DNA from: Deltaproteobacteria bacterium
Lineage (GTDB): Bacteria; Myxococcota_A; UBA796; GCA-2862545
Assembly: GCA_011376105.1 (NCBI GenBank)
Contig: DRPG01000192.1
Coordinates: forward strand, 1 to 38,653
Direction of reading: 5' to 3'
DNA length: 38,653 bases
The first letter of the stretch is position 1. Each line of letters starts with the position of its first letter. The notes below the pieces were generated by a model. That model worked only from the letters and a program-made list of their open reading frames with translations, was not told where the DNA came from and did not search any database. Position numbers and translations under genes: made by a program. Shown here in pieces: positions 28,580-37,738 of the stretch.

Positions 28580-29386
28580 ATGAAAGACGCACTCATCGTC
28601 TCAGCGTTGTCCCTCGTGCCGCGAAACCGAGGGGCTCGGGTGATGGGGCAGGTGGCGCGCTCGAGGGCGAGCCGCTGGCTGACGCGTGTGTTCGTCTCAG
28701 CCTACGCCATAGATCTCGACGAGGCCGAGGGCTCCATCGAGGACTACCCTACCCTCGAGGCGCTGTTCACCCGCCGCCTAAGGCCTGGCCTCCGGCCGGT
28801 GGATGCCTCCCCCGACGTGCTGGTCAGCCCCGTCGACGGCACCTGCGCCTTCGCCGGGCGGAGTCAAGGCGGCGCGATCGAGGTGGCCCCGGGCCAGGCC
28901 CTGCACCTCGGGGCGCTGCTGGATCGTCCGCTGCAGGGTGAGCGCGACGTGTTCGTGCTGTACCTCTCCCCACGGGACTACCACCGGGTCCATGTGCCCC
29001 GGGAGGGCCGGGCCACCGGCTGGAGCTATGTGCCCGGCACCCTGTGGCCGGTGTTCCCCGCCGCGGTGCGGCGGGTCTCCGGGCTGTTCGCCCGCAACGA
29101 GCGCGCCATCGTGCAGCTCCAGACCGATCGAGGCCAGCTCGACGTCGTCTTGGTGGGCGCCTTTGGCGTGGGCCGGATCTCGCTGACCGTGTGCGACCTG
29201 ATCACCAACTCCGGCGGCCAGCCCGCCTCGGGCCCGCTGCCCCGGATCCCGCTGGAGCGCGCTCAGGAGCTAGGCACCTTCCACCTCGGCTCGACCGTGG
29301 TGGTGATCGGTGAGGGCTGGACCCCGCTGGTGCGCCCCGGCGATCCAGTCCGGGTGGGCCAGGCCCTGGCCCGGGGGCGGCGCTGA
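28580..29386 (+). CDS. psd: Phosphatidylserine decarboxylase proenzyme
   Basis: Converts phosphatidylserine to phosphatidylethanolamine at the inner membrane, with a pyruvoyl group made by self-cleavage. The 268-residue protein has the catalytic triad of the prokaryotic enzyme: Asp in SPVDGTCAF (86), His in [11 protein letters not shown] (135 and/or 138), and the cleavage-site Ser in FHLGSTVVV (LGST, Ser 238), where cleavage falls between Gly and Ser. Further family marks are [11 protein letters not shown] and [11 protein letters not shown]. The start is ATG 28580 because sequence upstream in this frame belongs to the opposite aroC gene and has no protein character; no ribosome site is obvious and the 33-base gap leaves little room for one, so a weak or leaderless start is possible. 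Convergent with the beta-helix gene. Confidence 0.97.
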   Translation: MKDALIVSALSLVPRNRGARVMGQVARSRASRWLTRVFVSAYAIDLDEAEGSIEDYPTLEALFTRRLRPGLRPVDASPDVLVSPVDGTCAFAGRSQGGAIEVAPGQALHLGALLDRPLQGERDVFVLYLSPRDYHRVHVPREGRATGWSYVPGTLWPVFPAAVRRVSGLFARNERAIVQLQTDRGQLDVVLVGAFGVGRISLTVCDLITNSGGQPASGPLPRIPLERAQELGTFHLGSTVVVIGEGWTPLVRPGDPVRVGQALARGRR

Positions 29387-29396
29387 TCCCGCACCA

Positions 29397-29445
29397 GGCG
29401 CCCGGATCGAGCGGATCATCCAGGCCACCAGCGACCCCGGGCGCC
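29397..29445. terminator. Candidate bidirectional terminator between psd and the beta-helix gene
   Basis: GGCGCCCGG (29397-29405) and its exact complement CCGGGCGCC (29437-29445) make a 9-bp stem with a 31-base loop. It occupies almost the whole 61-base gap between two convergent genes. There is no T-run. Confidence 0.4.
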
Positions 29446-29447
29446 CC

Positions 29448-31523
29448 TCAGCGAGCCCTACGCCGGCGTCGGAGCCCCAGCAGCCCGAGCCCTCCGAGCC
29501 ACCAGCCCGTGGACAGCGGCGCCGGAGACCGACAGCCACAGCCATAGCTGGGCTTTGGTGCGGCGAGCTTGCCGTCTCCCCCCGGATCCCGGGGATCGGG
29601 ATCGATGCTGTCGGGCAGGCCATCGCCATCGCTGTCGGGGCCCGACTCCGGCTCGTCGCAGCCATCGGGGATCCCGTCGCTGTCTGTGTCGATGTCGTCG
29701 TCGTAGCCCACGCAGCGATCGCCTCCGGCGGAGGCCTCTCCAGGATCGCTGCAGTCGAGATCTTCGCTCAGGACCACGCCGGGCTCACCGTACCCGTCGC
29801 CGTCGGTGTCGGGGTAGCAGGCCTCGTACGTGTCACAGTCGTTGTCGAGCCCGTCGCCGCGGACCTCCCGTGCCCCAGGGAACACGGCCGGATCGTCGTC
29901 GTCGCAGTCGCCGCCACAGCCAGCGTACCCGTCGCCGTCGCCGTCGAAGCCATCGCTGGTGCTTGGATCGCAGTCGTTGTCGAGCCCGTCGCAGGTCACC
30001 TCGAGCTGGCCCGGGAAGACGTCGGAGGCGCTGTCGTCGCAGTCGCCCTGGCAGGCGAGGTAGCCGTCGCCGTCGGCGTCTGGATCGTCGAGGGTGCTTG
30101 GATCGCAGTCGTTGTCGAGCCCGTCGCAGATCAGCTCGGCGGCGGCGGGGGAGATCGACGGATCGCCGTCGTCACAGTCGCTGACACACAGCGTGAAGCC
30201 GTCGCCGTCGGCGTCTGGATCGTCGAGGGTGCTTGGATCGCAGTCGTTGTCGAGCCCGTCGCAGATCAGCTCGGCGGCGGCGGGGGAGATCGATGGATCG
30301 CCGTCGTCACAGTCGAGGCGGACGTCGAACCCATCTCCGTCGTCATCGACCACGATCACGTAGGGATCGGGCCCCCCGAACGCTCCGATGTCCGATGGGC
30401 CCCCGTCGGGATCGAGGTAGCCCGGATCGCCCGCGTCGATCAGGGCGCTGCCGAACCTGGGGACCAGCAGGCTGAGATCGCAGGTCGCGGGCGGGGACGC
30501 CCCCAGCAGGGGATCAGCGGTGACGGTGTCGGAGGGCAGCGAGGCCAGGGCGCTGTCTCCGTCGGGGTTGGACCAGAACGCATCGTGGGAGAGGCCCGCG
30601 GCGCTGTCGTCGTGGGCGACGCTGTCGTGGTTGTGGGCGAACAGATCGTTGGTGGAGGACATCGCCACCGCGACGACGCCGGACCCCGAGATCGAGGCGC
30701 TGTTGCCCACGAAGTGGTTGTTTCGGGTCACCAGGGCGTTCTCCGGACCGAACATCCCGCCACCGCGCGCTCCGCTGTTGTTCAGGAGCACGTTGCCCAC
30801 GAGGGTGGACGCCGCGCTGCGCACCACGAGGCCCCCGCCATCGTCGGGGGAGGTGTTGTCGCACAGGACAGAGCGGTACATCTCGAAGCTGTTGCCCCCG
30901 CTGACGTCGATGCCACCTCCGTCGTCGCCGGACTCGTTGCCCTGGATCCACAGATCGTACAGCTCGACGATGCCTGTGCCGGAGGCCCGGATCGCGCCTG
31001 CGTCGATGGCCGCGCTGCCGTCGAGGAAGACCGAGTCACGCACCTCGAGGCGATCCACGCCGGTGACCCGGACGTGCCCGCCGCTGGCGGTGGCGGTGTT
31101 GCCCTCGAACCTCGAGTCCAGGATCACCACGAACTCGGCGTAGGTCGCCAAGATCGCACCACCATCCGTCGCGACCCCTCCGGAGAAGTAACAGTCCTCG
31201 ACGATCAGGCTGGAGGCCGCGTCGATCACCTGGATCGCGCGCCCCCCGTTGCCGTCGAAGGTGATCCCCCGGACCGTGCAGTCGGCTCCCTGCCGGCAGA
31301 CCAGCGCGTCTCCCGCGTTATCAGGCGTGATCCACTCGGTCCCCTGCTGACCCTCGAAGGTCAGATCGGTGTTGATCAGCTCGACGCTGTCGGTGTACTG
31401 ACCCGCATCGATGGTGATCGTGTCACCGTTGATCGCCAAGGCGACGGCCCCTGCGATCGTGGGTGCGTCGCTGGGCACGTTCCAGGTCGCGGCATAGACA
31501 AGACTCGTCAGGTACAACCACAT
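29448..31523 (-). CDS. Secreted parallel-beta-helix protein with MopE repeats and MYXO-CTERM tail
   Basis: A 691-residue surface protein. After a short signal-like start (MWLYLTSLVYAATWNVPS) residues about 17-330 form a right-handed parallel beta-helix of the pectate-lyase/NosD type, with rungs such as DCTVRGITFDGNGGRAIQV, DGGAILATYAEFVVILDS and GGGMFGPENALVTRNNHFVG. A set of MopE-type Ca2+/Cu-binding units follows, each CDDGDPSISP...ELICDGLDNDCDPS, with DGDGDG loops between. The end YGCGCRSPAPL plus a hydrophobic stretch and RRRRRAR is a MYXO-CTERM sorting signal. Beta-helix proteins of this kind are often adhesins or polysaccharide-active; no catalytic residues were identified. ATG 31523 lies 62 bases from the divergent mutS2 start. 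Confidence 0.92.
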   Translation of the reverse strand: MWLYLTSLVYAATWNVPSDAPTIAGAVALAINGDTITIDAGQYTDSVELINTDLTFEGQQGTEWITPDNAGDALVCRQGADCTVRGITFDGNGGRAIQVIDAASSLIVEDCYFSGGVATDGGAILATYAEFVVILDSRFEGNTATASGGHVRVTGVDRLEVRDSVFLDGSAAIDAGAIRASGTGIVELYDLWIQGNESGDDGGGIDVSGGNSFEMYRSVLCDNTSPDDGGGLVVRSAASTLVGNVLLNNSGARGGGMFGPENALVTRNNHFVGNSASISGSGVVAVAMSSTNDLFAHNHDSVAHDDSAAGLSHDAFWSNPDGDSALASLPSDTVTADPLLGASPPATCDLSLLVPRFGSALIDAGDPGYLDPDGGPSDIGAFGGPDPYVIVVDDDGDGFDVRLDCDDGDPSISPAAAELICDGLDNDCDPSTLDDPDADGDGFTLCVSDCDDGDPSISPAAAELICDGLDNDCDPSTLDDPDADGDGYLACQGDCDDSASDVFPGQLEVTCDGLDNDCDPSTSDGFDGDGDGYAGCGGDCDDDDPAVFPGAREVRGDGLDNDCDTYEACYPDTDGDGYGEPGVVLSEDLDCSDPGEASAGGDRCVGYDDDIDTDSDGIPDGCDEPESGPDSDGDGLPDSIDPDPRDPGGDGKLAAPKPSYGCGCRSPAPLSTGWWLGGLGLLGLRRRRRAR
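30062..30315. repeat. Near-identical 119-bp duplication inside the beta-helix/MopE gene
   Basis: 30062-30180 and 30197-30315 are the same over 119 bases with one difference seen (GACGG/GATGG), at a 135-base (45-codon) period. It encodes two copies of a MopE unit. Other MopE units of the gene match only in protein, so this pair is a recent duplication. Confidence 0.93.
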
Positions 31524-31585
31524 GGGCCCAGACTACCACCCACGGATCGGTGGTGCAGGGATCCCTCAGTGCTGGGTAAGGCTGC

Positions 31586-33949
31586 ATGACCCTCGAAGAC
31601 GCCACCGCTCATGGGCTCGACTGGCCCTTTGTCGTAGAACACTGGGCCCGGTGCGCCCGCACCTCGATGGGTGGGGCCGCGGTCCGGAGCATCCAGCCCC
31701 TGGACAGTCGCGGGGCCGTCCTCGAGGCGATGGACGCCACCGACGAGGTCCTGTGTCTCGAAGATCAGGGCGCCGATCTGCCGATCGGAGCGGTGCAGGA
31801 CGCCCAGCAGCTCGTCCAGCGGGCCGAGAAGGGCCAGGTGCTGGAGGGGGCGGAGCTGCTGAGCGCCGCCCGCTCCCTCAACGCGCTGATCCAGGTCCAC
31901 AGGGCCCTGGATCGGGCCCGGGAGGACGCCCCCACCCTCGCCCGCTGGGCCGCCGCGATCGAGCTCGACGGGCTGGTGGTCGACGATCTGCTCAGCTCGT
32001 TCGATCCCACCGGACGCCTGTCAGGCTCGCGCTATCCAGAGCTCGACGAGCTGCGGCGCGCGATCGCCCGGCTGCACGGGGAGGTCCGTGACACCCTCGA
32101 TCGCATGGTTCGTGGCGAGGAGCTGGGCGACGATCTCCTCCAGGACAGGTTCTGGACCGTCCGCGACGATCGCTATGTGCTGCCGATCAAGAGCCACGCC
32201 AAGCGCTGGGACCTGGGGATCGTGCACGGCACCAGCGGGACGGGGCGCACGGTGTTCGTGGAGCCCCACGCGGTGGTGGCGCTGAACAACCAGCTCCGCC
32301 TCGCGGAGGGGCGCCTGCTCGCGGCTGAGCACGCGATCCTGACCCAGCTGTCCGCTGAGCTGGGCACCTTCGCCGATCGGATCGGGCCGGCGACCCGGGC
32401 CGCGATCCAGATCGACGTGGCCTGTGCCCGGGCTGGGCTGTGCCGTCGCCTCTCCGCCACCCGGCCCCAGGTCGGCGAGGGGGATCGGCTGCACGTCCGG
32501 GAGGGGCGCCACCCGGTGCTGGTGCTCCGTGGGGTCGAGGTGGTCGCCAACGATCTAGAGCTCGACGGGAGTCACCCCGTGCTGGTCCTGTCCGGTCCCA
32601 ACGCAGGCGGCAAGACGGTGGCGCTCAAGACCCTGGGGCTGTGCGCCGAGCTGGTGCGCCATGGCTGTCACGTGCCCACCGCCGAGGGCTCCCGGGTGGA
32701 TCGCTTCTCCGCGGTGCTGGCCTCCATCGGCGATCAGCAGACCGTCGAGGGCGATCTCTCCTCGTTCTCGGCCCACCTGGTCACCCTCAAGGCGATGATC
32801 GACGCGGCCGCTCCGGGCCAGCTGCTGCTGCTCGACGAGGTGGCCAGCGGAACCGATCCAGCCCAGGGGGCGGCGCTGGCCCAGGCGGTGTGCGAGCACC
32901 TCGCCCAGGCAGGCCCCCGGGTGGTGGTCACCACCCACTTTGCCGCCCTGAAGGCCATGGGCGCCGCCGATCCCCGGTTCTCCGTCGCGGCGGTGCAGTA
33001 CACCGAGGGTCGACCCACCTACCGGGTGATCCAGGGCGCCACGGGAGAGAGCCACGCGCTGGACATCGCAGGCCGGGTGGGCCTCCCACGCTCGATCCTC
33101 GCCAGGGCCGAGGCGGCGCTGGGGGAGCAGCAGGCCGAGCTGGGGCGCCTGCTGTCGGCGCTGGAGGCCGAGCGCGCCACCGCGTCCAGGGCCACAGCCG
33201 AGGTCCAGCGCCTGGCGGCGGAGGCCGAGGCCCAGGCCAGGAGCCTGGAGCAGCGCGAGGCGCGGGTCGCCGCCCGGGCGAAGGAGCTGGAGGAGGCCGC
33301 CGCGGCCCAGTTCCTCGGGCGCCTCCGCGAGGCTGAGCGGGCGATCGGCCAGGTGGTCGCCGAGCTCCAGCGCAGCCCGAGCCACCGGGGGGTCGAGGCC
33401 GCCCGGGCCACCCTCGCCGCCCTCGGCCAGCTCGCCCCCAACACCGAGGCGCAGACGCAGGCGCAGACGCAGGCGCCCGACACGATCCGCGTCGGGGAGC
33501 AGGTCCGGCTGCGTCGGGCCTCGGGCACCGGCGAGGTGATCTCGGTGTCGGGGAGCACGGCCCAGGTGCGGGTGGGCGGGCTGATGGTGAAGGCCAAGCT
33601 CTCGGATCTGACCCGAACGAGCCGGGCCCCCCAGCGGCCCCAAATCCGCAGCGGGGTCCAGCTCGCGCCGCGCTCCAGGCTGCTCGACGAGGCCGTCCGG
33701 GTGCCGACGAACACCCTCGACATGCGGGGCATGCGGGTCGACGAGGGGCAGGCGGCGGCCGAGCAGTTCTTTGACAAGGCCATGCGCAGCGGCTGGGACA
33801 CGGTGTTCCTCCTCCATGGCCACGGCACCGGGGCCCTCAAGGACGGGCTGCGGGGCTGGCTGCGGAGCAGCGGCTACGTCTCCGACTGGGTGCCCGCCAG
33901 CGAGGAGCAGGGCGGAGACGCGTTCACCGTGGTGGAGCTCGCGGGGTAG
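31586..33949 (+). CDS. mutS2: MutS2 family ATPase/endonuclease with Smr domain
   Basis: A 787-residue MutS2 protein. The clamp and core regions lead to an ABC-type ATPase: Walker A SGPNAGGKT (near residue 334), the signature QQTVEGDLSSFSAHL, Walker B LLLLDEVASGTDPAQG, and the H-loop TTHFAALK. A coiled coil of about 150 residues follows. The KOW-like segment DTIRVGEQVRLRRASGTGEV and the C-terminal Smr domain (LDMRGMRVDEG near 711, HGHGTGALKDGLRGWL near 745) complete the family layout. MutS2 resolves DNA junctions in some bacteria and in others (RqcU) rescues collided ribosomes through the Smr nuclease, where HGxG is active; both are possible here. The usual LDLRG is LDMRG. ATG 31586 has AAGG upstream. 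Divergent from the beta-helix gene. Confidence 0.96.
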   Translation: MTLEDATAHGLDWPFVVEHWARCARTSMGGAAVRSIQPLDSRGAVLEAMDATDEVLCLEDQGADLPIGAVQDAQQLVQRAEKGQVLEGAELLSAARSLNALIQVHRALDRAREDAPTLARWAAAIELDGLVVDDLLSSFDPTGRLSGSRYPELDELRRAIARLHGEVRDTLDRMVRGEELGDDLLQDRFWTVRDDRYVLPIKSHAKRWDLGIVHGTSGTGRTVFVEPHAVVALNNQLRLAEGRLLAAEHAILTQLSAELGTFADRIGPATRAAIQIDVACARAGLCRRLSATRPQVGEGDRLHVREGRHPVLVLRGVEVVANDLELDGSHPVLVLSGPNAGGKTVALKTLGLCAELVRHGCHVPTAEGSRVDRFSAVLASIGDQQTVEGDLSSFSAHLVTLKAMIDAAAPGQLLLLDEVASGTDPAQGAALAQAVCEHLAQAGPRVVVTTHFAALKAMGAADPRFSVAAVQYTEGRPTYRVIQGATGESHALDIAGRVGLPRSILARAEAALGEQQAELGRLLSALEAERATASRATAEVQRLAAEAEAQARSLEQREARVAARAKELEEAAAAQFLGRLREAERAIGQVVAELQRSPSHRGVEAARATLAALGQLAPNTEAQTQAQTQAPDTIRVGEQVRLRRASGTGEVISVSGSTAQVRVGGLMVKAKLSDLTRTSRAPQRPQIRSGVQLAPRSRLLDEAVRVPTNTLDMRGMRVDEGQAAAEQFFDKAMRSGWDTVFLLHGHGTGALKDGLRGWLRSSGYVSDWVPASEEQGGDAFTVVELAG

Positions 33950-33963
33950 CGGGCGCCGCGGTG

Positions 33964-34035
33964 GACGATCCAAGCAGGCCAGACGATCCGAGCGGACCAG
34001 ACGATCTCAGCGGGCTAGACGATCCGAGCAGCCCC
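33964..34035. repeat. 18-bp tandem repeat, 4 imperfect copies
   Basis: Units starting at 33964, 33982, 34000 and 34018 share GACGATC at the start and (A/G)AGC(A/G)G further on. The array fills the gap after mutS2 and runs into the 3' end of the next gene, so it also sets that gene's last residues and stop. Confidence 0.85.
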
Positions 34036-34690
34036 GCGGCGTGCGCCTGCGCCCCAGCAGGGCCAGGGCCAGGGCCAGGACCCAGGCTCTCTGTGCCGAT
34101 CCAAGCTGGCCACAGCTGCAGCCATCGGCCGCCACGATCGTGGCCGGGCCCCGGATCGGCACAGAGGCATCGGCCTCGACGATCTCCCCGCCGGTGTCGA
34201 GCACCACCCCCGGGCAGGGATCGCCGGACTCGATCACCAGATCCACGTAGGATCGGCTCTCTCCGGGGGAGATCCCCTGGAGATGGATCAGCTCGATCGC
34301 GACCTGCGCTCCACATAGCTCCTCGACCCCGAAGCCGGTCCCTGTCCAATGATCGGCGTGGGGCAAGGTGACGCGATCGGCGCCCCCGATCTGGAACGCC
34401 AGGGTCGCAGACGTCGCCTCGGGGATCAGGTAGGAGAAGTTGATCTCGGTGCGCCGCACGGTGAAGGGCTCGGATCGTAGCCAGAGCTCTCGTCGGCCCT
34501 CCTCTCCATCGATCTCGAACAGGGCGACGTGCTCCCCCGACGGGCTGCCTGCCCCCATCCGGAAGTCAGAGACGTGCTGGCGCGCGTCGTTGTTCTGTGA
34601 CCACCCCTCGAGGCCATCCTCGAAGTCCCCGTTGAGGGGGTTCTGAGCTACAGCGAGGGCACACATCCAGAGCATCGGGACTTGTACCAC
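34007..34690 (-). CDS. Exported protein with MYXO-CTERM-type tail, 227 aa
   Basis: Secreted, surface-sorted protein of no family I know. A signal-like start (MVQVPMLWMCALAVAQNP) is followed by a jelly-roll-like beta domain that opens NGDFEDGLEGWSQN, the usual beginning of carbohydrate-binding or discoidin-like domains (NGDFEdG..gW), and continues with FTVRRTEINFSYLIPEA and TSATLAFQIGGADRV. The C-terminus DGCSCGQLGSAQRAWVLALA, hydrophobic stretch and GRRRTPRG is a MYXO-CTERM sorting signal, so it may stay in the outer membrane or be released. GTG 34690 has GAGG close upstream; ATG 34675 is an alternative. The last codons lie in an 18-bp tandem repeat. It lies 179 bases after the beta-propeller lipoprotein on the same strand. 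Confidence 0.8.
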   Translation of the reverse strand: MVQVPMLWMCALAVAQNPLNGDFEDGLEGWSQNNDARQHVSDFRMGAGSPSGEHVALFEIDGEEGRRELWLRSEPFTVRRTEINFSYLIPEATSATLAFQIGGADRVTLPHADHWTGTGFGVEELCGAQVAIELIHLQGISPGESRSYVDLVIESGDPCPGVVLDTGGEIVEADASVPIRGPATIVAADGCSCGQLGSAQRAWVLALALALLGRRRTPRGCSDRLAR

Positions 34691-34869
34691 GATCCTCGGC
34701 TCTTGGGCCCATGTCCGGACGGAGCGCAGCGCTCACCTCACGGTGACGTGCACCGCCCCCATCGAGGAGCGCCGTGATCCGATCCATCCGAGCGCACAGC
34801 GCGCTGGAGGGGTGGTGACGATCTGGATCGCGGCGCGGCGGCCAGCCGACGCTCAGGGCGGCCCGGCGC

Positions 34870-36333
34870 TCAGCGTGTGGTGGCGGGGGGTGGGACCGCC
34901 TCGTCCCCGAGGCTCAGGGTGCGCACGTAGATGTCCTTGTTGACGTTGCGGCTGTCGGTCCAGGCCACGTGCATCGTGCCGCCGATCACCGCGATGTTGA
35001 GATCCTCGCGCTCGGTCAGCCCATCGGGCCAGGCATCGATCCGGAGCTCGGACTCGAGGAAGCCCCCGCTGGCGTCTACATAGTTGTAGTACAGATCGGA
35101 GTTCAGCGAGTCTGGATCGATCTCCAGCGCCAGCTGATCTCCCCGCCAGGCGACCACCGGGCCGTTGGGGCCCCACGCGAGCTGGGGATCCAGCGCGTTG
35201 GAGGAGCCGGCGCCGGTCCCGGTGTCGATCCGCTCTTCCTCCTCGCCGGGGATCCCGTCCTGGATCGTGCGGTGGTAGATGTCCATCGCGCTGTTCCGGC
35301 CGTCGCTCCACACCACGTCGAAGGTGCCGTAGCCCCGGCTGTAGCAGCGGGGTTTTTCGCTGTCGAAGGCGCCGGGTGTGCCCGAGTCGAGCCGCACCGC
35401 CTCATCGAGCCAGGTCCGACCCCCATCGGACGAGGTGTTGAACAGGATGTCGGTGCCCTCACCGGTCTCAGCGTCGCCGTTGCGTAGATCCTGCCAGACC
35501 ACGAGCAGATCCTCGCGGTTGTCGGTGCACAGCTGGGGGGCGAAGCTGTCGCTCGCGCCGACGTCGTCCCCTAGATCGAGGCGGGCCTCGCCGTTTGTAA
35601 AGTTTCGCCCTCCGGTGTCGCTGTAGGCAAAGTAGATGTCGCCCTCGTTGTTGCGGGTGTCCTCCCAGGTGACCCACACCTCGTCGCGCTCACCGAGGGC
35701 CACCTGGGGCCGGCCCGACCAGCCCGAGCCGGGCTGATCCGCCTCGATCCGCTGTGGGATCTGCCAGCTCTGCCCAAGATCGTCGCTGACACTCACAAAG
35801 ATGTCGTAGCTGCCGTAGCTATCGCTGGACCAGGTCACCGCGACACGATCCCCGAACAGCGAGATCCGGGGGCTCAGCTCCTCGGTGAAGCCCTCTTCGT
35901 CTCCGCTGATCAGGCGATCTTCTTCGGGGAACTCGGTGCCGTCGATCGAGTGGCTGAAGTAGATGTTGCCCCGCCCCAGGGTGCCGTCGCGATCGTCGCT
36001 CCACACGACGAACACGCCGTCGGCGGAGCAGGTCAGCTCGGGTGAGTCGACCAGGCCGTCGCCCCGGTTGATCCGGGCTGGTGCCTCGAGCCAGGTCTGG
36101 CCCAGATCCCCCGAGCGGTTCAGCCATAGATCCCTGCGCCCACTCGCCACCCGATCGTCGACCCACAGCACATAGACCGAGCTCTCGTGGGCACACATGC
36201 GGGTGCCGCTGCTCTCGGGATCGTTGAGATCCGAGCCCCCGTCGATCCGGGTGTCGTCGATCCAGGGGGGAGGCTCCTCCGGCTTGCAGCCGGTGACAGC
36301 GAACAGCAGGAGCACAGCTGAGGCGCGGGACAT
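34870..36333 (-). CDS. Sialidase-like beta-propeller lipoprotein
   Basis: A 487-residue exported lipoprotein. MSRASAVLLLFAVTGCKPEE has a lipobox VTGC, lipidation Cys at residue 17. The body is a run of BNR/Asp-box-type propeller repeats: for example SGDLGQTW, SDDLGQSWQ and SSDGGRTW, each an SxDxGxTW box, and strands such as VYVLWVDDR, VFVVWSDDR, VWVTWEDTR and LLVVWQDLR that recur at about 50-70 residues. At least six blades are visible. Asp-box propellers occur in sialidases and in non-catalytic surface proteins; the sialidase Arg triad and catalytic Tyr/Glu were not identified, so an enzymatic role is unproved. ATG 36333 has GGAGG 4 nt upstream. It follows the DUF1552 gene by 43 bases. Confidence 0.88.
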   Translation of the reverse strand: MSRASAVLLLFAVTGCKPEEPPPWIDDTRIDGGSDLNDPESSGTRMCAHESSVYVLWVDDRVASGRRDLWLNRSGDLGQTWLEAPARINRGDGLVDSPELTCSADGVFVVWSDDRDGTLGRGNIYFSHSIDGTEFPEEDRLISGDEEGFTEELSPRISLFGDRVAVTWSSDSYGSYDIFVSVSDDLGQSWQIPQRIEADQPGSGWSGRPQVALGERDEVWVTWEDTRNNEGDIYFAYSDTGGRNFTNGEARLDLGDDVGASDSFAPQLCTDNREDLLVVWQDLRNGDAETGEGTDILFNTSSDGGRTWLDEAVRLDSGTPGAFDSEKPRCYSRGYGTFDVVWSDGRNSAMDIYHRTIQDGIPGEEEERIDTGTGAGSSNALDPQLAWGPNGPVVAWRGDQLALEIDPDSLNSDLYYNYVDASGGFLESELRIDAWPDGLTEREDLNIAVIGGTMHVAWTDSRNVNKDIYVRTLSLGDEAVPPPATTR

Positions 36334-36376
36334 GGATCCTCCATCTGGGGGTGATGCCCTGCACACACCCCCATCT

Positions 36377-37738
36377 TCACCTCATCATGTCCGACAGGAC
36401 CCCGCCCTGTAGTGAAGGATCGCCGAAGTCGTCGATCCATCCACCGTCGGGTCTGCGCAGCCCGGTGGCGTTGATCAGGGAGTTGAGCAGGCGGTTGTGG
36501 GTCTCGTCGCCGACGTCCACGTAGCGCCCGACGTCCAGCGACCCATCCCCCCGGCCCGCGATCACCCACGGGATGTTCCGGAAGGTGTGGGAGACGCCAG
36601 CTCCGAGATCGCTGGTATGGACCGCGGTGGTGGTCTCGAGCAGGCCATAGCTGTCGAGCCGCTCGAGGAGGTGGGCAAAGATCTGTAGGTGGAGCCGATC
36701 GATGCTGTGGTGCATGTCGACCGCGCCCACGATCTCGGCTGCGTTGGGATCGTCACCGTGATCATAGATCCGGTGGCTGATCATGTGGAAGTTTGGTAGT
36801 CGGGTGCCCCCGATCGTGTACTCGGTGCCGTCGTTGCCGTCACCGATCTGCAGGGTGGCGGCCCGGACGAAGTCACAGGAGAACGCCAGCGCGATCAGAT
36901 CGCAGTGCATCCGGGCCACGGTCACCCGGTTGTCGTTGAGGGTGCCCAGGCCCTGGATCGAGGCCATGGCCTGCTCTTCGTCCTCGGCGAGCCGACAGGC
37001 GAGGGTCTCGAGGTCTCGGATGCTCTGGAAGTGCAGCTCGAGGCGATCGCGATCGGCCCGGGAGAGATCGGTGCGGGCCATCAGGGCGCTCATCTGATCC
37101 CGGACCAGATCGTTGACCGAGCGGCGTCGATCTTCGAGCAGCGCGTCGAGCTGCTCGCCGCCCACCATGCGCAGGTAGGCGCTCCAGGGATCGTCCTCGG
37201 CGGGCCGCAGCGCCATCGCGCCGCGGTAGGACAGGACCTCCTCGAGGTAGCCGCCCCGCGGGCCGGTGTACAGCGTCAGCGGCTCGCCGCCGTTGTTGGG
37301 GAAGTGTCGGGCCACGTAGCTGTCGATCGACTCGCCCATGGCCAGCGACAGGTTGCCTGAGGGATCTTCGCTGACGGGGGCGGACGTCAGCACCTGGTTG
37401 CCTCCGCCGGAGTGGCCACAGCCGTTGGCGGGGAACGCAAACCGGGTGCCTCGCACCAGCAGCAGCCGATCGGCGTAGGCCGCCAGCTCGGACACCGCAC
37501 GATCCGCGTCGGTGCTGCTCAGCCCCGCGGAGGTCAGGGCCCCGGTCTGGCGGGGCCAGTAGCGCTCTGGCTCTCCGTTGTCGGCCTGCTGGACGCCGTT
37601 GGCCTGGCGTAGGAACACGATCGGGTGGGCCGGCGACGCGTCGGCACCCCGGGCCGGGCGGAGGGACTCGAGCAGGGGCAACGCGAGGACTGCGCCTCCG
37701 ATCCCCCGCAGCACACCACGACGACTGATCGGCCTCAC
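36377..37738 (-). CDS. DUF1552 family protein with Tat-type signal
   Basis: A 453-residue exported protein of the DUF1552 family, found mostly in Planctomycetes, Verrucomicrobia and Myxococcota next to DUF1592/DUF1588 cytochrome-like proteins. The N-terminus VRPISRRGVLRGIGGAVLALP has a twin-Arg and hydrophobic core. Family features include PIVFLRQANGV, NGCGHSGGGNQVLT, SIDSYVARHFPN, MDALLEDRRRSVNDLV-like helices and MHHSIDRLHLQIFAHLLERL. The biochemical role is not known. GTG 37738 has GGAGG 7 nt upstream, and its first bases overlap the stop of the preceding gene (GTGA), so the two are translated together; the pairing is the family's normal one. Confidence 0.9.
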   Translation of the reverse strand: MRPISRRGVLRGIGGAVLALPLLESLRPARGADASPAHPIVFLRQANGVQQADNGEPERYWPRQTGALTSAGLSSTDADRAVSELAAYADRLLLVRGTRFAFPANGCGHSGGGNQVLTSAPVSEDPSGNLSLAMGESIDSYVARHFPNNGGEPLTLYTGPRGGYLEEVLSYRGAMALRPAEDDPWSAYLRMVGGEQLDALLEDRRRSVNDLVRDQMSALMARTDLSRADRDRLELHFQSIRDLETLACRLAEDEEQAMASIQGLGTLNDNRVTVARMHCDLIALAFSCDFVRAATLQIGDGNDGTEYTIGGTRLPNFHMISHRIYDHGDDPNAAEIVGAVDMHHSIDRLHLQIFAHLLERLDSYGLLETTTAVHTSDLGAGVSHTFRNIPWVIAGRGDGSLDVGRYVDVGDETHNRLLNSLINATGLRRPDGGWIDDFGDPSLQGGVLSDMMR

